DNA of 43,733 nucleotides from a virus, in the IMG/VR virus record IMGVR_UViG_3300042691_026070, positions 1-43,733 of that record. One strand, written 5' to 3'. The notes below the pieces were generated by a model that was given only the letters and a program-made list of their open reading frames with translations, had not been told where the DNA came from and did no database searches. Shown piece after piece: positions 14,216-21,482 of this stretch (position 1 is its first letter; every line of letters begins with the position of its first letter). Made by a program: the position numbers and the translations under genes.

Positions 14216-15674
14216 CGGCCACCACCTGCCCGTCGTTGCGTGCCGCTGCGGTGTCGAGGTCCACCGTGTGGTCGGCCAGCTGCGTCACAGCGTGGCCCAG
14301 GCTGCCGCCGCCCACCGTGAGCGCGAACACCCGCAGGCCGTCCGCCTTGGCGGCGTGCAGGCGGTCCATCACCGCCACGGGCGCGTCGGCGTGGCCGTCG
14401 GTGACCAGCACGAGGTCGGCGCGCTCACGGGTCACGCCGTCCTCCAGCTCCAGGGCGGCCAGCAGCGGCGGCGCGAACTGCGTGCCGCCGGACGGCGTGC
14501 TGCTGGCCACGTGCAGGGCCACGTCGGCGCAGCCGCCCATCGCCACCGCCTGCGCGACGTTGTGCACGTCGTGCCGCCACGCGGTGCCCTGCGCGTCCAG
14601 CCGCACCACGTAGCGCACCGCGCCGTTGAACCCGATCACCGTGCAGGCGCGACGCTCGCGGGCGGCGGTGCCCAGGCAGGCCAGCGCCACCGCAGCGGCC
14701 CACAGGCTGCGCTCACCCTCCATGCTGCCGCTCTCGTCCAGCAGCACCACCACGGGGCCGCGCCCCTTCGGCACCTGCCCGACCACGTGGTACTGCTGCA
14801 GGCGGCGGTCGGCCAGCTTGGCCAGCTGCACGCGGCGCAGGCGCGGGTGGCGCAGCAGGCCCAGCTCGGTGGGCAGCGCGCGGGGCAGGTCGCCGCCGAT
14901 GGTGGTGCCGACCAGCGTGTCCGCGCCCAGCTCGTCGCGCACCTTGCGCCCGTCGCTGGCGAGGCGGCGCAGGCGGCCCGCCAGCTTCATCACCCGGCGC
15001 AGGCGGTCGTCGCTGCTAACGCGCTCGGCCAGCGCCATGCGCGCGGTGCCGTCCTGCTGGTGCTGCGCGGGCGTGCCGCCCAGGCCCGGCGCCAACCCTT
15101 CCATGCCGTCCGCCGCTTCGGCGGCAGCCTGCGCTGCGTCGCCGCAGGCGCCCCGCAGCGCGCGGCGCAGGGCGCCGTCAGCGTCGGCAGCCGGGCCGCG
15201 CTGGGCGCGCCCCTGGGCGGCCTGCTGCGCCTGCTGGCGCTCCTGCTCGGCCACCTGCGGCAGCGCGCCCGCCACACCGCGCACCAGCCGGGCGGTGGCC
15301 AGCGCAGCGAGGTCCGGGTCGCCCGCCACCTGCGCCTGCAGCTGCGCGTACTCGGGCAGCTGCTGCAGCTGCGCGTGCACGCGCGCCACCAGCTCGGTGT
15401 CCGGCGCGGGCTTGTCCAGCACAGCGGCGTCGCTGGCGTCGTAGAGGCCGGCGAACACCTCGCGGGCGGTGGCGGTGGCCAGCGTGTCCAGGCGGCGCGC
15501 CTCAACGGCGTCGGCGGACTTGGCGTGCGCGCGGTACGCGCTGCTCAGGGCGTTCCGGGCGCTGCGCAGCGTGTCGCTGCTGCCCTCGCGGGTGGTGTAG
15601 AGATAGTCGGCCCAGCGGGACACGGCGCGGGTGGCGTCGGTGTGGCGGGCGGTGGTGTAAGCGGCTGCGGTCAT
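14202..15674 (-). CDS. VWA-domain protein, CobT/CoxE/ViaA type
   Basis: 490 residues, ATG 15672-15674 behind GGAGG. The N-terminal ~300 residues are helical and charged, with a Gln/Ala-rich stretch (about 140-190). The C-terminal von Willebrand A domain starts at VVVLLDESGSM with an intact metal site (D313, S315, S317), T398 in SGGTQF and D426 in LVLVTDGHAD. Such proteins pair with MoxR-type AAA+ ATPases as substrate adaptors for metal insertion or remodelling. The MoxR gene is immediately upstream, which makes a partnership very likely. Own family promoter (P7). Confidence 0.85.
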   Translation of the reverse strand: MTAAAYTTARHTDATRAVSRWADYLYTTREGSSDTLRSARNALSSAYRAHAKSADAVEARRLDTLATATAREVFAGLYDASDAAVLDKPAPDTELVARVHAQLQQLPEYAQLQAQVAGDPDLAALATARLVRGVAGALPQVAEQERQQAQQAAQGRAQRGPAADADGALRRALRGACGDAAQAAAEAADGMEGLAPGLGGTPAQHQQDGTARMALAERVSSDDRLRRVMKLAGRLRRLASDGRKVRDELGADTLVGTTIGGDLPRALPTELGLLRHPRLRRVQLAKLADRRLQQYHVVGQVPKGRGPVVVLLDESGSMEGERSLWAAAVALACLGTAARERRACTVIGFNGAVRYVVRLDAQGTAWRHDVHNVAQAVAMGGCADVALHVASSTPSGGTQFAPPLLAALELEDGVTRERADLVLVTDGHADAPVAVMDRLHAAKADGLRVFALTVGGGSLGHAVTQLADHTVDLDTAAARNDGQVVAGAIP

Positions 15675-15698
15675 GGTGTCCTCCTGCTGACGGTTAGT

Positions 15699-15727
15699 GT
15701 GTAACACCTGCGCGGTTAGGGGCGCAA
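15699..15727 (-). promoter_or_regulatory. P7, family promoter of the VWA gene
   Basis: Minus strand: -35 TTGCGC (15722-15727), 17-base spacer with TAACCG, -10 TTACAC (15699-15704), CGTCAGCAG at 15684-15691. The usual A-tract is replaced by the T-run of the MoxR terminator. Confidence 0.7.
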
Positions 15728-15738
15728 GGTGCGCACGC

Positions 15739-15774
15739 AAAAAAAGGACACGCCCGCTGCGACGAGCGGGCGTG
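15739..15774 (-). terminator. Rho-independent terminator of the MoxR gene
   Basis: Perfect 10-base stem AGCGGGCGTG / CACGCCCGCT (15749-15774) with a 6-base loop, followed on the minus strand by TCC and seven T residues (15739-15745). It ends 11 bases before the -35 of P7, so terminator and promoter are fused. Confidence 0.85.
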
Positions 15775-15799
15775 CTGCGCCTGCAGGCGCTGCTGCGCG

Positions 15800-16936
15800 C
15801 TACCCTGCCAGCCCGCTGCCCAGCCCGCTGGCGGCCATGAAGCGCCGCGCCAGCCCCTTGCGCAGCTCTGCCACCTGGGCGTGGCAGGCGGCCACGTCCA
15901 CGTCGGCCAGCCCCAGGCCCACCAGCTCGGCCTCCACCGCCTTGATGCGCTGCAGGGCGCGCGCGCCGTCGGCGCCCACGTCCTTCACGGCGTCGTAGAC
16001 CTCGCGGGCGCTGTCGGCCAGCTTCGTGGCGGCGGCCAGCTTCGGGGCGGCGACGGCCAGCACGGTGGCCAGCACTGCCGGGCGCTGGTCGTGGCGGTGC
16101 CACACGCTGTCGGCCAGCACCAGCAGGTCGCGCGCGGTGGCGGTGGTGCGCCCGTCCAGCGCGGCGCTGGCCTGCAGCAGCCGCACCATCCCGCGCAGGC
16201 GGCGGTCGCTGACGGTGATGCCGTTGTCGGCGGCCAGCTTGTCGGCCACGTCGCACAGCAGCTCCAGCACGTCCTGCGGCACCACCACGTCGCGCACCGC
16301 CTGCTGCAGCACCTGCACCGCGTCGGGCGCCAGCTTGGCCGTCACCACCTGCGCGGGGTCGGCGGCGGTGAGCAGGGCCAGCCGGCCAGCGCGGGTCGGC
16401 ACGTACTGCGTCCAATAGCGCAGCGTGAAGCGGTCGTAGAGCGCCTCCAGGCTGGCGTCCTCGGGGTACTCGTTGCTCGCACCCACGCACAGCTCCAGCG
16501 GCAGCTGCAGGCGAGCGGTGCCGTTGTCGAACTGGCGCTCGTTGAGCACCGTGAGCAGGCTGTTCAGGATGGCGCTGTTTGCCTTGAACACCTCGTCGCA
16601 GAACGCCACCGTGGCGGTCGGCAGGTAGCCCTGCACGGCGCGCTCGTACCGGCCCGCGTCCAGCGCGGCGAGGTCGTAGGGGCCGAACAGCTCCTCGGGC
16701 GCGGTGAAGGCGGTCAGCAGTCGCTGGAAGTAGTCGCCGCCCAGGGCGCTGGCGAACACCTGGGTCACCAGCGACTTGGCGGTGCCGGGAGGCCCCAGCA
16801 GCAGAACGTGCGTGCGGGCCAGCAGCGCGAGCAGCAGCCCGTCAATCTCGGCGTCGCGGGCGACGAAAGCGCCCTTCATCTGGCTGCGGAGGGTAGCGAG
16901 CTGCGTGCGGGCGGTGTCGATGGTGGTGGTGGTCAT
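15800..16936 (-). CDS. MoxR-family AAA+ ATPase
   Basis: 378 residues, ATG 16934-16936 behind CAGGAGCAAGG. AAA+ motifs: Walker A GPPGTAKS (48-55), the MoxR-typical AFTAPEELFGPYD (76-88), Walker B ATVAFCDEVFKAN (108-120), sensor 1 GASNE (152-156), arginine-finger region LYDRF (166-170), then the lid. MoxR ATPases work with VWA proteins as chaperones or metal-chelatase motors; CobS-like versions are known in phages. Flanked by the VWA gene and a 360-aa unknown gene, each with its own P-family promoter. Ends in a strong terminator. Confidence 0.88.
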   Translation of the reverse strand: MTTTTIDTARTQLATLRSQMKGAFVARDAEIDGLLLALLARTHVLLLGPPGTAKSLVTQVFASALGGDYFQRLLTAFTAPEELFGPYDLAALDAGRYERAVQGYLPTATVAFCDEVFKANSAILNSLLTVLNERQFDNGTARLQLPLELCVGASNEYPEDASLEALYDRFTLRYWTQYVPTRAGRLALLTAADPAQVVTAKLAPDAVQVLQQAVRDVVVPQDVLELLCDVADKLAADNGITVSDRRLRGMVRLLQASAALDGRTTATARDLLVLADSVWHRHDQRPAVLATVLAVAAPKLAAATKLADSAREVYDAVKDVGADGARALQRIKAVEAELVGLGLADVDVAACHAQVAELRKGLARRFMAASGLGSGLAG

Positions 16937-16989
16937 GGCCTTGCTCCTGCGGTGGTGGTGGTGGGCGCTGCGCCCTGCTGACAACGCTA

Positions 16990-17018
16990 CGCTAACCGGG
17001 CAGCGGTTAGGGGCGCAA
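16990..17018 (-). promoter_or_regulatory. P8, family promoter of the MoxR gene
   Basis: Minus strand: -35 TTGCGC (17013-17018), 17-base spacer with TAACCG, -10 TTAGCG (16990-16995; TAGCGT with 18), TTGTCAGCAG at the predicted start (16975-16984). Leader hairpin GGGCGCAGCGCCC (16963-16975) is shared with P4. Confidence 0.7.
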
Positions 17019-17043
17019 GGTGTGCGCCAGCAGAAAGGCAAAG

Positions 17044-17084
17044 AAAAACGCAAGCGGCGCACCGGGTGATGCCCGATGCGCCGC
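17044..17084 (-). terminator. Rho-independent terminator of the 360-aa gene
   Basis: Arms GCGGCGCA / TGCGCCGC with an inner CGGG/CCCG pairing (17054-17084), followed on the minus strand by TTGCGTTTTTCTTT. Lies just before P8. Confidence 0.75.
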
Positions 17085-17105
17085 GCTGGTGCGGGTTCCC
17101 GGCGG

Positions 17106-18188
17106 TTAGGCGGCCTGCGCCTCCATCGCGCTGGCCAGCGCCTCCACCAGCGCCTCGCGGTCGGTGGGCTGCTCGCCGCTGCCCAGGGCGTCCCACAGCG
17201 TGCCCAGCTGCGTGGCGCTCATGGCGCGCAGGGCGGCGCGGCGCGCCTGCTGCGGGCTGGCGGCGGGCGCGGCGGGCTGGTCGGCCTTGCGCGCAGCACC
17301 GCGCGCGTCGGCCTCGGCGTCCTTGTCCGCGATGATGTCCTCGGCCAGCGCGCGCATCTCAGCCACGTCCGCCTCGATGTCCTCCACCGCCACCTGCAGG
17401 GCCTCGCGGTACAGCGCGGCGCGCTGGGCGATGCTGGCGAACCGGGCCAGCACGTGCTCCTGCGTGTCGCTGCGCACGCGCTTGGCCATGTCGCGCCAGC
17501 CCTCGATCTGCGCCTGCAGCTCCTGCAGGTCGTTGCGCAGCTCGGTGCGGCTCGCCTCGGCCAGCGGCGCCTCCCAGCCCTGCGCCGGCTGCACCTGCGC
17601 CACGTGCACGCGGAAGGTGTCCAGGCCCGCCAGCGCGCGCTGGGCGTCCTGCACCGGGCCGCAGGTGACGTGCGGCACCACGTGCATCCCGCGCCGCAGG
17701 GTGAAGCTGCGGGCGCGCTCCAGCGCCGGCACCACCAGCAGGTCGCGCACCGCGTTGCCGTCGAGGTACGTGGCCAGCTCGCCCGCGTTGGCGCGCAGCG
17801 TGGCGGCCTCGTGCGTCAGCCCCGTGGTGTGCCACGCGCGGGCCACCTTGTCCCACACCAGCTCGTCGGTGGGCAGCTTGGCCACGCGCTCGCGGGCCTG
17901 CTGGGTCAGCGTCAGCAGGTTGACGACGATGAAGCTGTCGTCCTCGTGCGCGATGGCGGCCTCCATCGTCACGCGCTTGCCCTGGTGCACGCGGAACTCG
18001 CGCACCGCCTGCCGCACCGCGTCGGTGGCGTCGATGTCCTTGACGGTGTCCGGGTCGCCGCCGCTGGCGGCCACGCGGGCGCGCAGGTCGGCGGGCGTGA
18101 TGGCGGTGCCGCTGAACTCCCACCACACCAGGGAGGCAAGGCCGGCGGTGACGTTGTCGAGGCGGTCGGTGGTCTGAACGAGGGTCAT
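17106..18188 (-). CDS. Unknown 360-aa protein, probable third member of the MoxR/VWA cassette
   Basis: 360 residues, ATG 18186-18188 with AAGGAGAGACACC upstream. The N-terminal half is mixed alpha/beta (SLVWWEFSGTAITPADLRAR, later AVREFRVHQGKRVTMEAA). Residues of about 190-310 are a long helical coiled-coil region (RNDLQELQAQIEGWRDMAKR). The C-terminal ~35 residues form a small helical domain (MSATQLGTLWDALGSGEQP) after an Ala/Pro linker. No enzyme motif and no family assigned with confidence. Contiguity with MoxR and VWA genes, a matching promoter and its own terminator suggest a partner or target of the ATPase. Confidence 0.7.
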   Translation of the reverse strand: MTLVQTTDRLDNVTAGLASLVWWEFSGTAITPADLRARVAASGGDPDTVKDIDATDAVRQAVREFRVHQGKRVTMEAAIAHEDDSFIVVNLLTLTQQARERVAKLPTDELVWDKVARAWHTTGLTHEAATLRANAGELATYLDGNAVRDLLVVPALERARSFTLRRGMHVVPHVTCGPVQDAQRALAGLDTFRVHVAQVQPAQGWEAPLAEASRTELRNDLQELQAQIEGWRDMAKRVRSDTQEHVLARFASIAQRAALYREALQVAVEDIEADVAEMRALAEDIIADKDAEADARGAARKADQPAAPAASPQQARRAALRAMSATQLGTLWDALGSGEQPTDREALVEALASAMEAQAA

Positions 18189-18242
18189 GGTGTCTCTCCT
18201 TGCGGTTACTGCTGACAGCGGTGCACCGGCACCGTGCCAACG

Positions 18243-18271
18243 GTATAACCGCGTCGCCGTTAGGCGCGCAA
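18243..18271 (-). promoter_or_regulatory. P9, family promoter of the 360-aa gene
   Basis: Minus strand: -35 TTGCGC (18266-18271), 17-base spacer with TAACGG, -10 TTATAC (18243-18248), the best consensus -10 of the set, in the palindrome CGGTTATACCG. Here TGTCAGCAG (18209-18217) is 19 rather than 6 bases downstream of the -10, the one exception in the family. Confidence 0.65.
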
Positions 18272-18290
18272 GCGAGACAGCCAGAAAAAG

Positions 18291-18998
18291 TTAGACACGC
18301 CGCCAGCTGGTGTCGCGTGGCTGCACTGGAAGGCCCTTTGACACTGCATCCTGCGATGATGCGATCACGCGCTGCAGCGCCGGGTGGGCAGGGTAGCGGG
18401 CGGCCAGCAGCTGCGCGGGCGTGACGGCACACGGGCCGCCCAGCTCCACCAGCCGCTCCAGCTGGTGCGCGGGGTAGCCCGCCCAGGTGCCCAGCAGCGG
18501 CACCAGCTCGTCCAGCCAGCAGCGGTGAGCCACGCTGTAGCCGTTGACCCACTGCCAGCCTGCCGCCTGCTCGGGCGTGGTGAACGCCACGCGCGCCACG
18601 TAGCCGCCAGCCAGCAGCACCAGCTGCTCGGCCACGAGCTTGGCGGCAGCGTACACGCCCGCGCCGTCCTGCCGCAGCACTGCGTGCACGTAGTCGGTGC
18701 TCACGTACAGCAGCGGCACGCGCACGGAGGCGGCGGCGTCGATGGCGTACTGCGTGGACAGCACCGTGTCCCGCACGCAGCTGCCGGGCTGGCGCTGTGC
18801 GCCGGGCACGTCGGTCCACGCGGCCAGGGCCAGCACCCGGTCGGGTGCCGCAGCCTGCACGGCTGCCTGCACGGCGCCACGGCAGGACCAGTCCAGCTCG
18901 GCGCGCGGCGGCGCCAGCACCTCGTGGCCACGGTCGCGCAGCCAGGGCACCAGCTCGCGCCCCAGGCGCCCGCCACCGCCGCTGACCAGCACCCTCAC
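18291..18998 (-). CDS. RmlD-like dTDP-4-dehydrorhamnose reductase
   Basis: 235 residues from GTG 18996-18998, overlapping the previous stop as GTGA with AAGGA upstream. A Rossmann start VRVLVSGGGGRLGREL carries the NAD(P)-binding glycines. LALAAWTDVPGAQ (56-68), YVSTDYVHAV (98-107) and the catalytic pair Tyr116/Lys120 in VYAAAKLVAE are in the places expected for RmlD short-chain reductases. It is about 50 residues shorter than usual, mainly at the C-terminus. It would finish dTDP-L-rhamnose (or a relative) after the RmlC-like enzyme. Odd position: it directly follows the lysis genes. Confidence 0.78.
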   Translation of the reverse strand: MRVLVSGGGGRLGRELVPWLRDRGHEVLAPPRAELDWSCRGAVQAAVQAAAPDRVLALAAWTDVPGAQRQPGSCVRDTVLSTQYAIDAAASVRVPLLYVSTDYVHAVLRQDGAGVYAAAKLVAEQLVLLAGGYVARVAFTTPEQAAGWQWVNGYSVAHRCWLDELVPLLGTWAGYPAHQLERLVELGGPCAVTPAQLLAARYPAHPALQRVIASSQDAVSKGLPVQPRDTSWRRV

Positions 18999-19396
18999 GG
19001 TACGTCCTTGCACGCGCCCTGCAGCGCCTGCAGCATCAGCGCCTCCACGGCGCGGCATTCGGGCCGGTTCGCGGTGCTCTGGCCGAACTGCAGGCAGGTG
19101 GCCCAGGCGCACTCGGGGCTGCGCGGGTTGCCGCCCGCATCGCGCCGGCACTGCACGGGCACCTGCGCCAGCTCGCTGCGCAGCTCGGCGTCCAGCACCA
19201 CGGGGCGCCCGGCTGCCTCCACGATCTGCACCTGCCCCGCCTGTAGCGCGGCCAGGGTGCGGCCTTGCTCGGCCAGCACGTCGGCCTGCGCCTCCAGCGC
19301 GGCGGCGCTGCTGTCGGGCCGCAGGCCCCAGCCCGCCCCGAACCCTGCGCCCAGCGCGGCCACCACCGCGATCGCTACCCACGTCACCGGGTCCAT
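18995..19396 (-). CDS. Putative spanin-like membrane protein (i-spanin type)
   Basis: 133 residues from ATG 19394-19396, chosen for GGGAG five bases upstream; an ATG at 19409-19411 overlapping the endolysin stop as ATGA is the alternative. One N-terminal membrane helix (VAIAVVAALGAGFGAGWGL) is followed by a helical, Gln/Glu-rich periplasm-type region (LEAQADVLAEQGRTLAALQA), then a Cys-containing tail. This layout and the location after the endolysin fit an inner-membrane spanin, but no outer-membrane partner is seen. Confidence 0.5.
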   Translation of the reverse strand: MDPVTWVAIAVVAALGAGFGAGWGLRPDSSAAALEAQADVLAEQGRTLAALQAGQVQIVEAAGRPVVLDAELRSELAQVPVQCRRDAGGNPRSPECAWATCLQFGQSTANRPECRAVEALMLQALQGACKDVP

Positions 19397-19407
19397 GCGT
19401 ACTCCCG

Positions 19408-20214
19408 TCATGCTGCCGGCAGCGCCAGCAGGCGCGGCCAGACCGTTTCATCGGCGCGCAGTGCCAGGGCCACCGCGTCGCTGTCGGACACGCCCAGCGC
19501 GCTGGCCAGCGCGAGCCTGGACCGCCCGCCCCACAGCCCGTCGATCTGCCCCAGGTCGTACCCGGCACGCACCAGCAGCGCCTGCGTCACGCTGGCCCAG
19601 CTGGTGCCCGCTCCAGCGTGACCCACCAGCAGCGCACCAGCGAACGCCGCCTGCGCGTAGCCCAGCCGTGCGAGCACGCCGTGCAGGTCGCCCCAGCAGT
19701 CGAGGTGCCACGCCTCGCTGGCGCGCTCGTCGGGCGCACGGATCACAGGCGCCCAGCCCAGCGGGCGCGCAAGCTCCCACAGCCGGTCCAGCTGCCGGTC
19801 AGCAGGCACGCCAGGGAACCGCAGCGCGCCCAGGTCAACGTCGATGGCGCGCCCAGCGTTGTGCATCGACCTGCCCGGCACCGCCACGAAAGCGGGCTTC
19901 ATGCTGGCGCTGTCGAAGCCGGGCGAACCGGGCGCAGGCTTGCCTGCAGCCACCCACCTGTCGTATCTGGCACGTGCAGCCTGCTGCGTGGCCACGTCGC
20001 GGTGCAGCTCGGTCACGCGGAAGTCGCCACCTGCAGCCAGCACCGCCTCGTGCAGCGCCAGCAGGGCGGCAGCGGTGGCTGGTGTGGCCAGCCCAGCACG
20101 CCCCAGCTGCGCGAGAGGGCGCAGGTCGGCGCGCGGGCCGCCAGTGCCGCCACGCTGGCCGTAGCTGGACAGGATCGCGGCGTCTACGCGCACGAGTGCG
20201 ACGGGTGTGGTCAC
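19408..20214 (-). CDS. Endolysin: M15-type peptidase with C-terminal peptidoglycan-binding-like domain
   Basis: 268 residues from GTG 20212-20214, which overlaps the holin stop as GTGA and follows GGAGG. The M15 (VanY / L-Ala-D-Glu endopeptidase) signature is intact: GRSMHNAGRAIDVDL supplies His118 and Asp125, and ASEAWHLD supplies Glu167 and His170. Residues of about 200-245 (VTQALLVRAGYDLGQIDGLW, then SRLALASALG) match a PG_binding_1-like repeat. It would cleave cell-wall peptides for lysis. Holin upstream and spanin-like gene downstream complete the cassette. Confidence 0.87.
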   Translation of the reverse strand: MTTPVALVRVDAAILSSYGQRGGTGGPRADLRPLAQLGRAGLATPATAAALLALHEAVLAAGGDFRVTELHRDVATQQAARARYDRWVAAGKPAPGSPGFDSASMKPAFVAVPGRSMHNAGRAIDVDLGALRFPGVPADRQLDRLWELARPLGWAPVIRAPDERASEAWHLDCWGDLHGVLARLGYAQAAFAGALLVGHAGAGTSWASVTQALLVRAGYDLGQIDGLWGGRSRLALASALGVSDSDAVALALRADETVWPRLLALPAA

Positions 20215-20648
20215 GGGGCCTCCACGGGCGGTTCGGGCGGTGGCAGCGGGGCCTGCGGCGGCGGCACCGCGCGCGTGCCAAAATAGTACGAAAACACCAT
20301 CAGGCACGTGTCTTTCACGAATGCCAGGATGCTGCTGTGGTCGGCATCGTTCAGCAGGCTGGTGTCCGGCCCCGCCACCAGCAGGTCGGCCACGAAAGCG
20401 CCCACCACCAGCGCCACCATCGTCGTCACGAACTGCGTCAGCGCGGCGTGCTCGTCGCGGCTGCGCTGGTAGATGCGCGCCACGGTCCACAGCACACCGC
20501 CGATGATGGCGATGCACAGCGTGATGGCCAGCAGCGCGCCGCCCGTGGTGTCGTAGAGGCTCGGGTAGCTGCGGGGCGCAGGCGGCACAGGCTGCAGCAC
20601 CGCCTGCTCGGGCGGGATGTCTGCCTCCATCTGCCAGCTGTCTGCCAC
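20211..20648 (-). CDS. Putative holin
   Basis: About 145 residues from GTG 20646-20648 (GAGGG upstream); ATG 20628-20630 is an alternative. Three hydrophobic segments: ALLAITLCIAIIGGVLWTV, FVTTMVALVVGAFVADLLVA and a weaker ILAFVKDTCLMVFSYYFG, with a charged loop between and a Pro-rich tail. Placement directly before the endolysin supports a holin, although the sequence is longer than many. Its stop overlaps the endolysin start. Confidence 0.65.
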   Translation of the reverse strand: MADSWQMEADIPPEQAVLQPVPPAPRSYPSLYDTTGGALLAITLCIAIIGGVLWTVARIYQRSRDEHAALTQFVTTMVALVVGAFVADLLVAGPDTSLLNDADHSSILAFVKDTCLMVFSYYFGTRAVPPPQAPLPPPEPPVEAP

Positions 20649-20655
20649 GTTGCCC

Positions 20656-20874
20656 TCACGCGCCCCGCTGTACCACGCGCACCGCCCACGTGCTGTGCGC
20701 GGGCGCAGGTGCAGGTGCAGGCGGCGCAGCGCCGGCAGGTGCTGCACGTGGCGCAGGCGCGGCGCCCACCGCCGGGGCAGGCACCGGGGCGGTCTGCAGC
20801 TCTTCGCGGGCGGCGCGCACGTCCTCGCGCGCGGTCAGAACCAGGGCCAGCAGCTGCTCGCGGGCGGACATCAT
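20656..20874 (-). CDS. Small Ala/Pro-rich protein, unknown
   Basis: 72 residues, ATG 20872-20874 overlapping the previous stop as ATGA. An N-terminal helix (REQLLALVLTAREDVRAARE) is followed by an Ala/Pro low-complexity stretch (about 29-60) and a short basic end. No family recognised. Lies inside the lysis region. Confidence 0.5.
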   Translation of the reverse strand: MMSAREQLLALVLTAREDVRAAREELQTAPVPAPAVGAAPAPRAAPAGAAPPAPAPAPAHSTWAVRVVQRGA

Positions 20875-21173
20875 GGCAGGCGCTCCAGCGTTGTGTGCAT
20901 CTGCTGCAGGGACTGGTCCACGCTGACGAGGCGCTGGTCGATCCTTGCCAGCAGCTGCCCGTCGGCGCGCTGGTGCTGCTCCAGCTGGGCCACGCGCGAC
21001 ACCAGCTGTGCACCCTCGGTGCGGTCGCTCACCGTTTTCAGCTCGTCCATCCGGCGGTGCAGCGCGGCGATATGCTCGCGGGTCCTGTCGCTGGCGCGCA
21101 CCCACACGCGCTCCAGCGTGACCAGGGCGGACAGGGCAAGGCCCGCCCAGCCCACCGCCTCGTCCGCCGTCAC
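20871..21173 (-). CDS. Small membrane-anchored coiled-coil protein, XhlA-like in layout
   Basis: 100 residues from GTG 21171-21173, overlapping the previous stop as GTGA. One N-terminal hydrophobic helix (VGWAGLALSALVTLERVWV), then a heptad-rich coiled coil (LVSRVAQLEQHQRADGQLLA, DQRLVSVDQSLQQM). Similar layouts occur in holin-associated proteins such as XhlA, but there the membrane helix is usually C-terminal, so the relation is only suggestive. Confidence 0.5.
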   Translation of the reverse strand: MTADEAVGWAGLALSALVTLERVWVRASDRTREHIAALHRRMDELKTVSDRTEGAQLVSRVAQLEQHQRADGQLLARIDQRLVSVDQSLQQMHTTLERLP

Positions 21174-21478
21174 GGCTGCACCCGGCGCCGTGCAGGCGGT
21201 AGGGCCTCGGCGGGCGGCGTTGCCGCAGCCGCTGCCGTAGCGACGGCAGGCGCCGCTGCTGCGTCGGTGGCGGGCACCTCGCGCCCCTCCACCACGTAGC
21301 GCAGGTCTGCCTGCCGCAGTGCAAGGCTGTGCACGTCCACGTCGGGGTGCTCGGGGTCGTTGACCCCACGCACCGCCAGCAGCACCACCATCCCCTGCAG
21401 GAACGGGTGCTGCACCAGCGAGGCGGCGCGCAGCGTCACCTCGCCGGTAGGGCTGGCCCAGCGGACGAGCACAGCCAC
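21170..21478 (-). CDS. Small protein downstream of the fibre gene, unknown
   Basis: 102 residues from GTG 21476-21478, four bases after the fibre gene stop. The first ~70 residues form a beta-rich domain (VRWASPTGEVTLRAASLVQH, VVLLAVRGVNDPEHPDVDVH); the last 30 are Ala/Pro low complexity with a basic end. It may be a small tail accessory. Ribosome site weak; translation probably coupled to the fibre gene. Confidence 0.5.
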   Translation of the reverse strand: MAVLVRWASPTGEVTLRAASLVQHPFLQGMVVLLAVRGVNDPEHPDVDVHSLALRQADLRYVVEGREVPATDAAAAPAVATAAAAATPPAEALPPARRRVQP

Positions 21479-21482
21479 GGCG

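Noticed and set aside
197-18290. The ten promoter elements considered as iterons or a dispersed CRISPR-like repeat
   Set aside because: Each is tied to a gene start at fixed distance from a ribosome site and oriented with the gene; no regular spacer array exists.
18384-21299. A 971-residue plus-strand frame across the lysis region
   Set aside because: It is a shadow of six well-supported minus-strand genes; the translated sequence has no domain logic.
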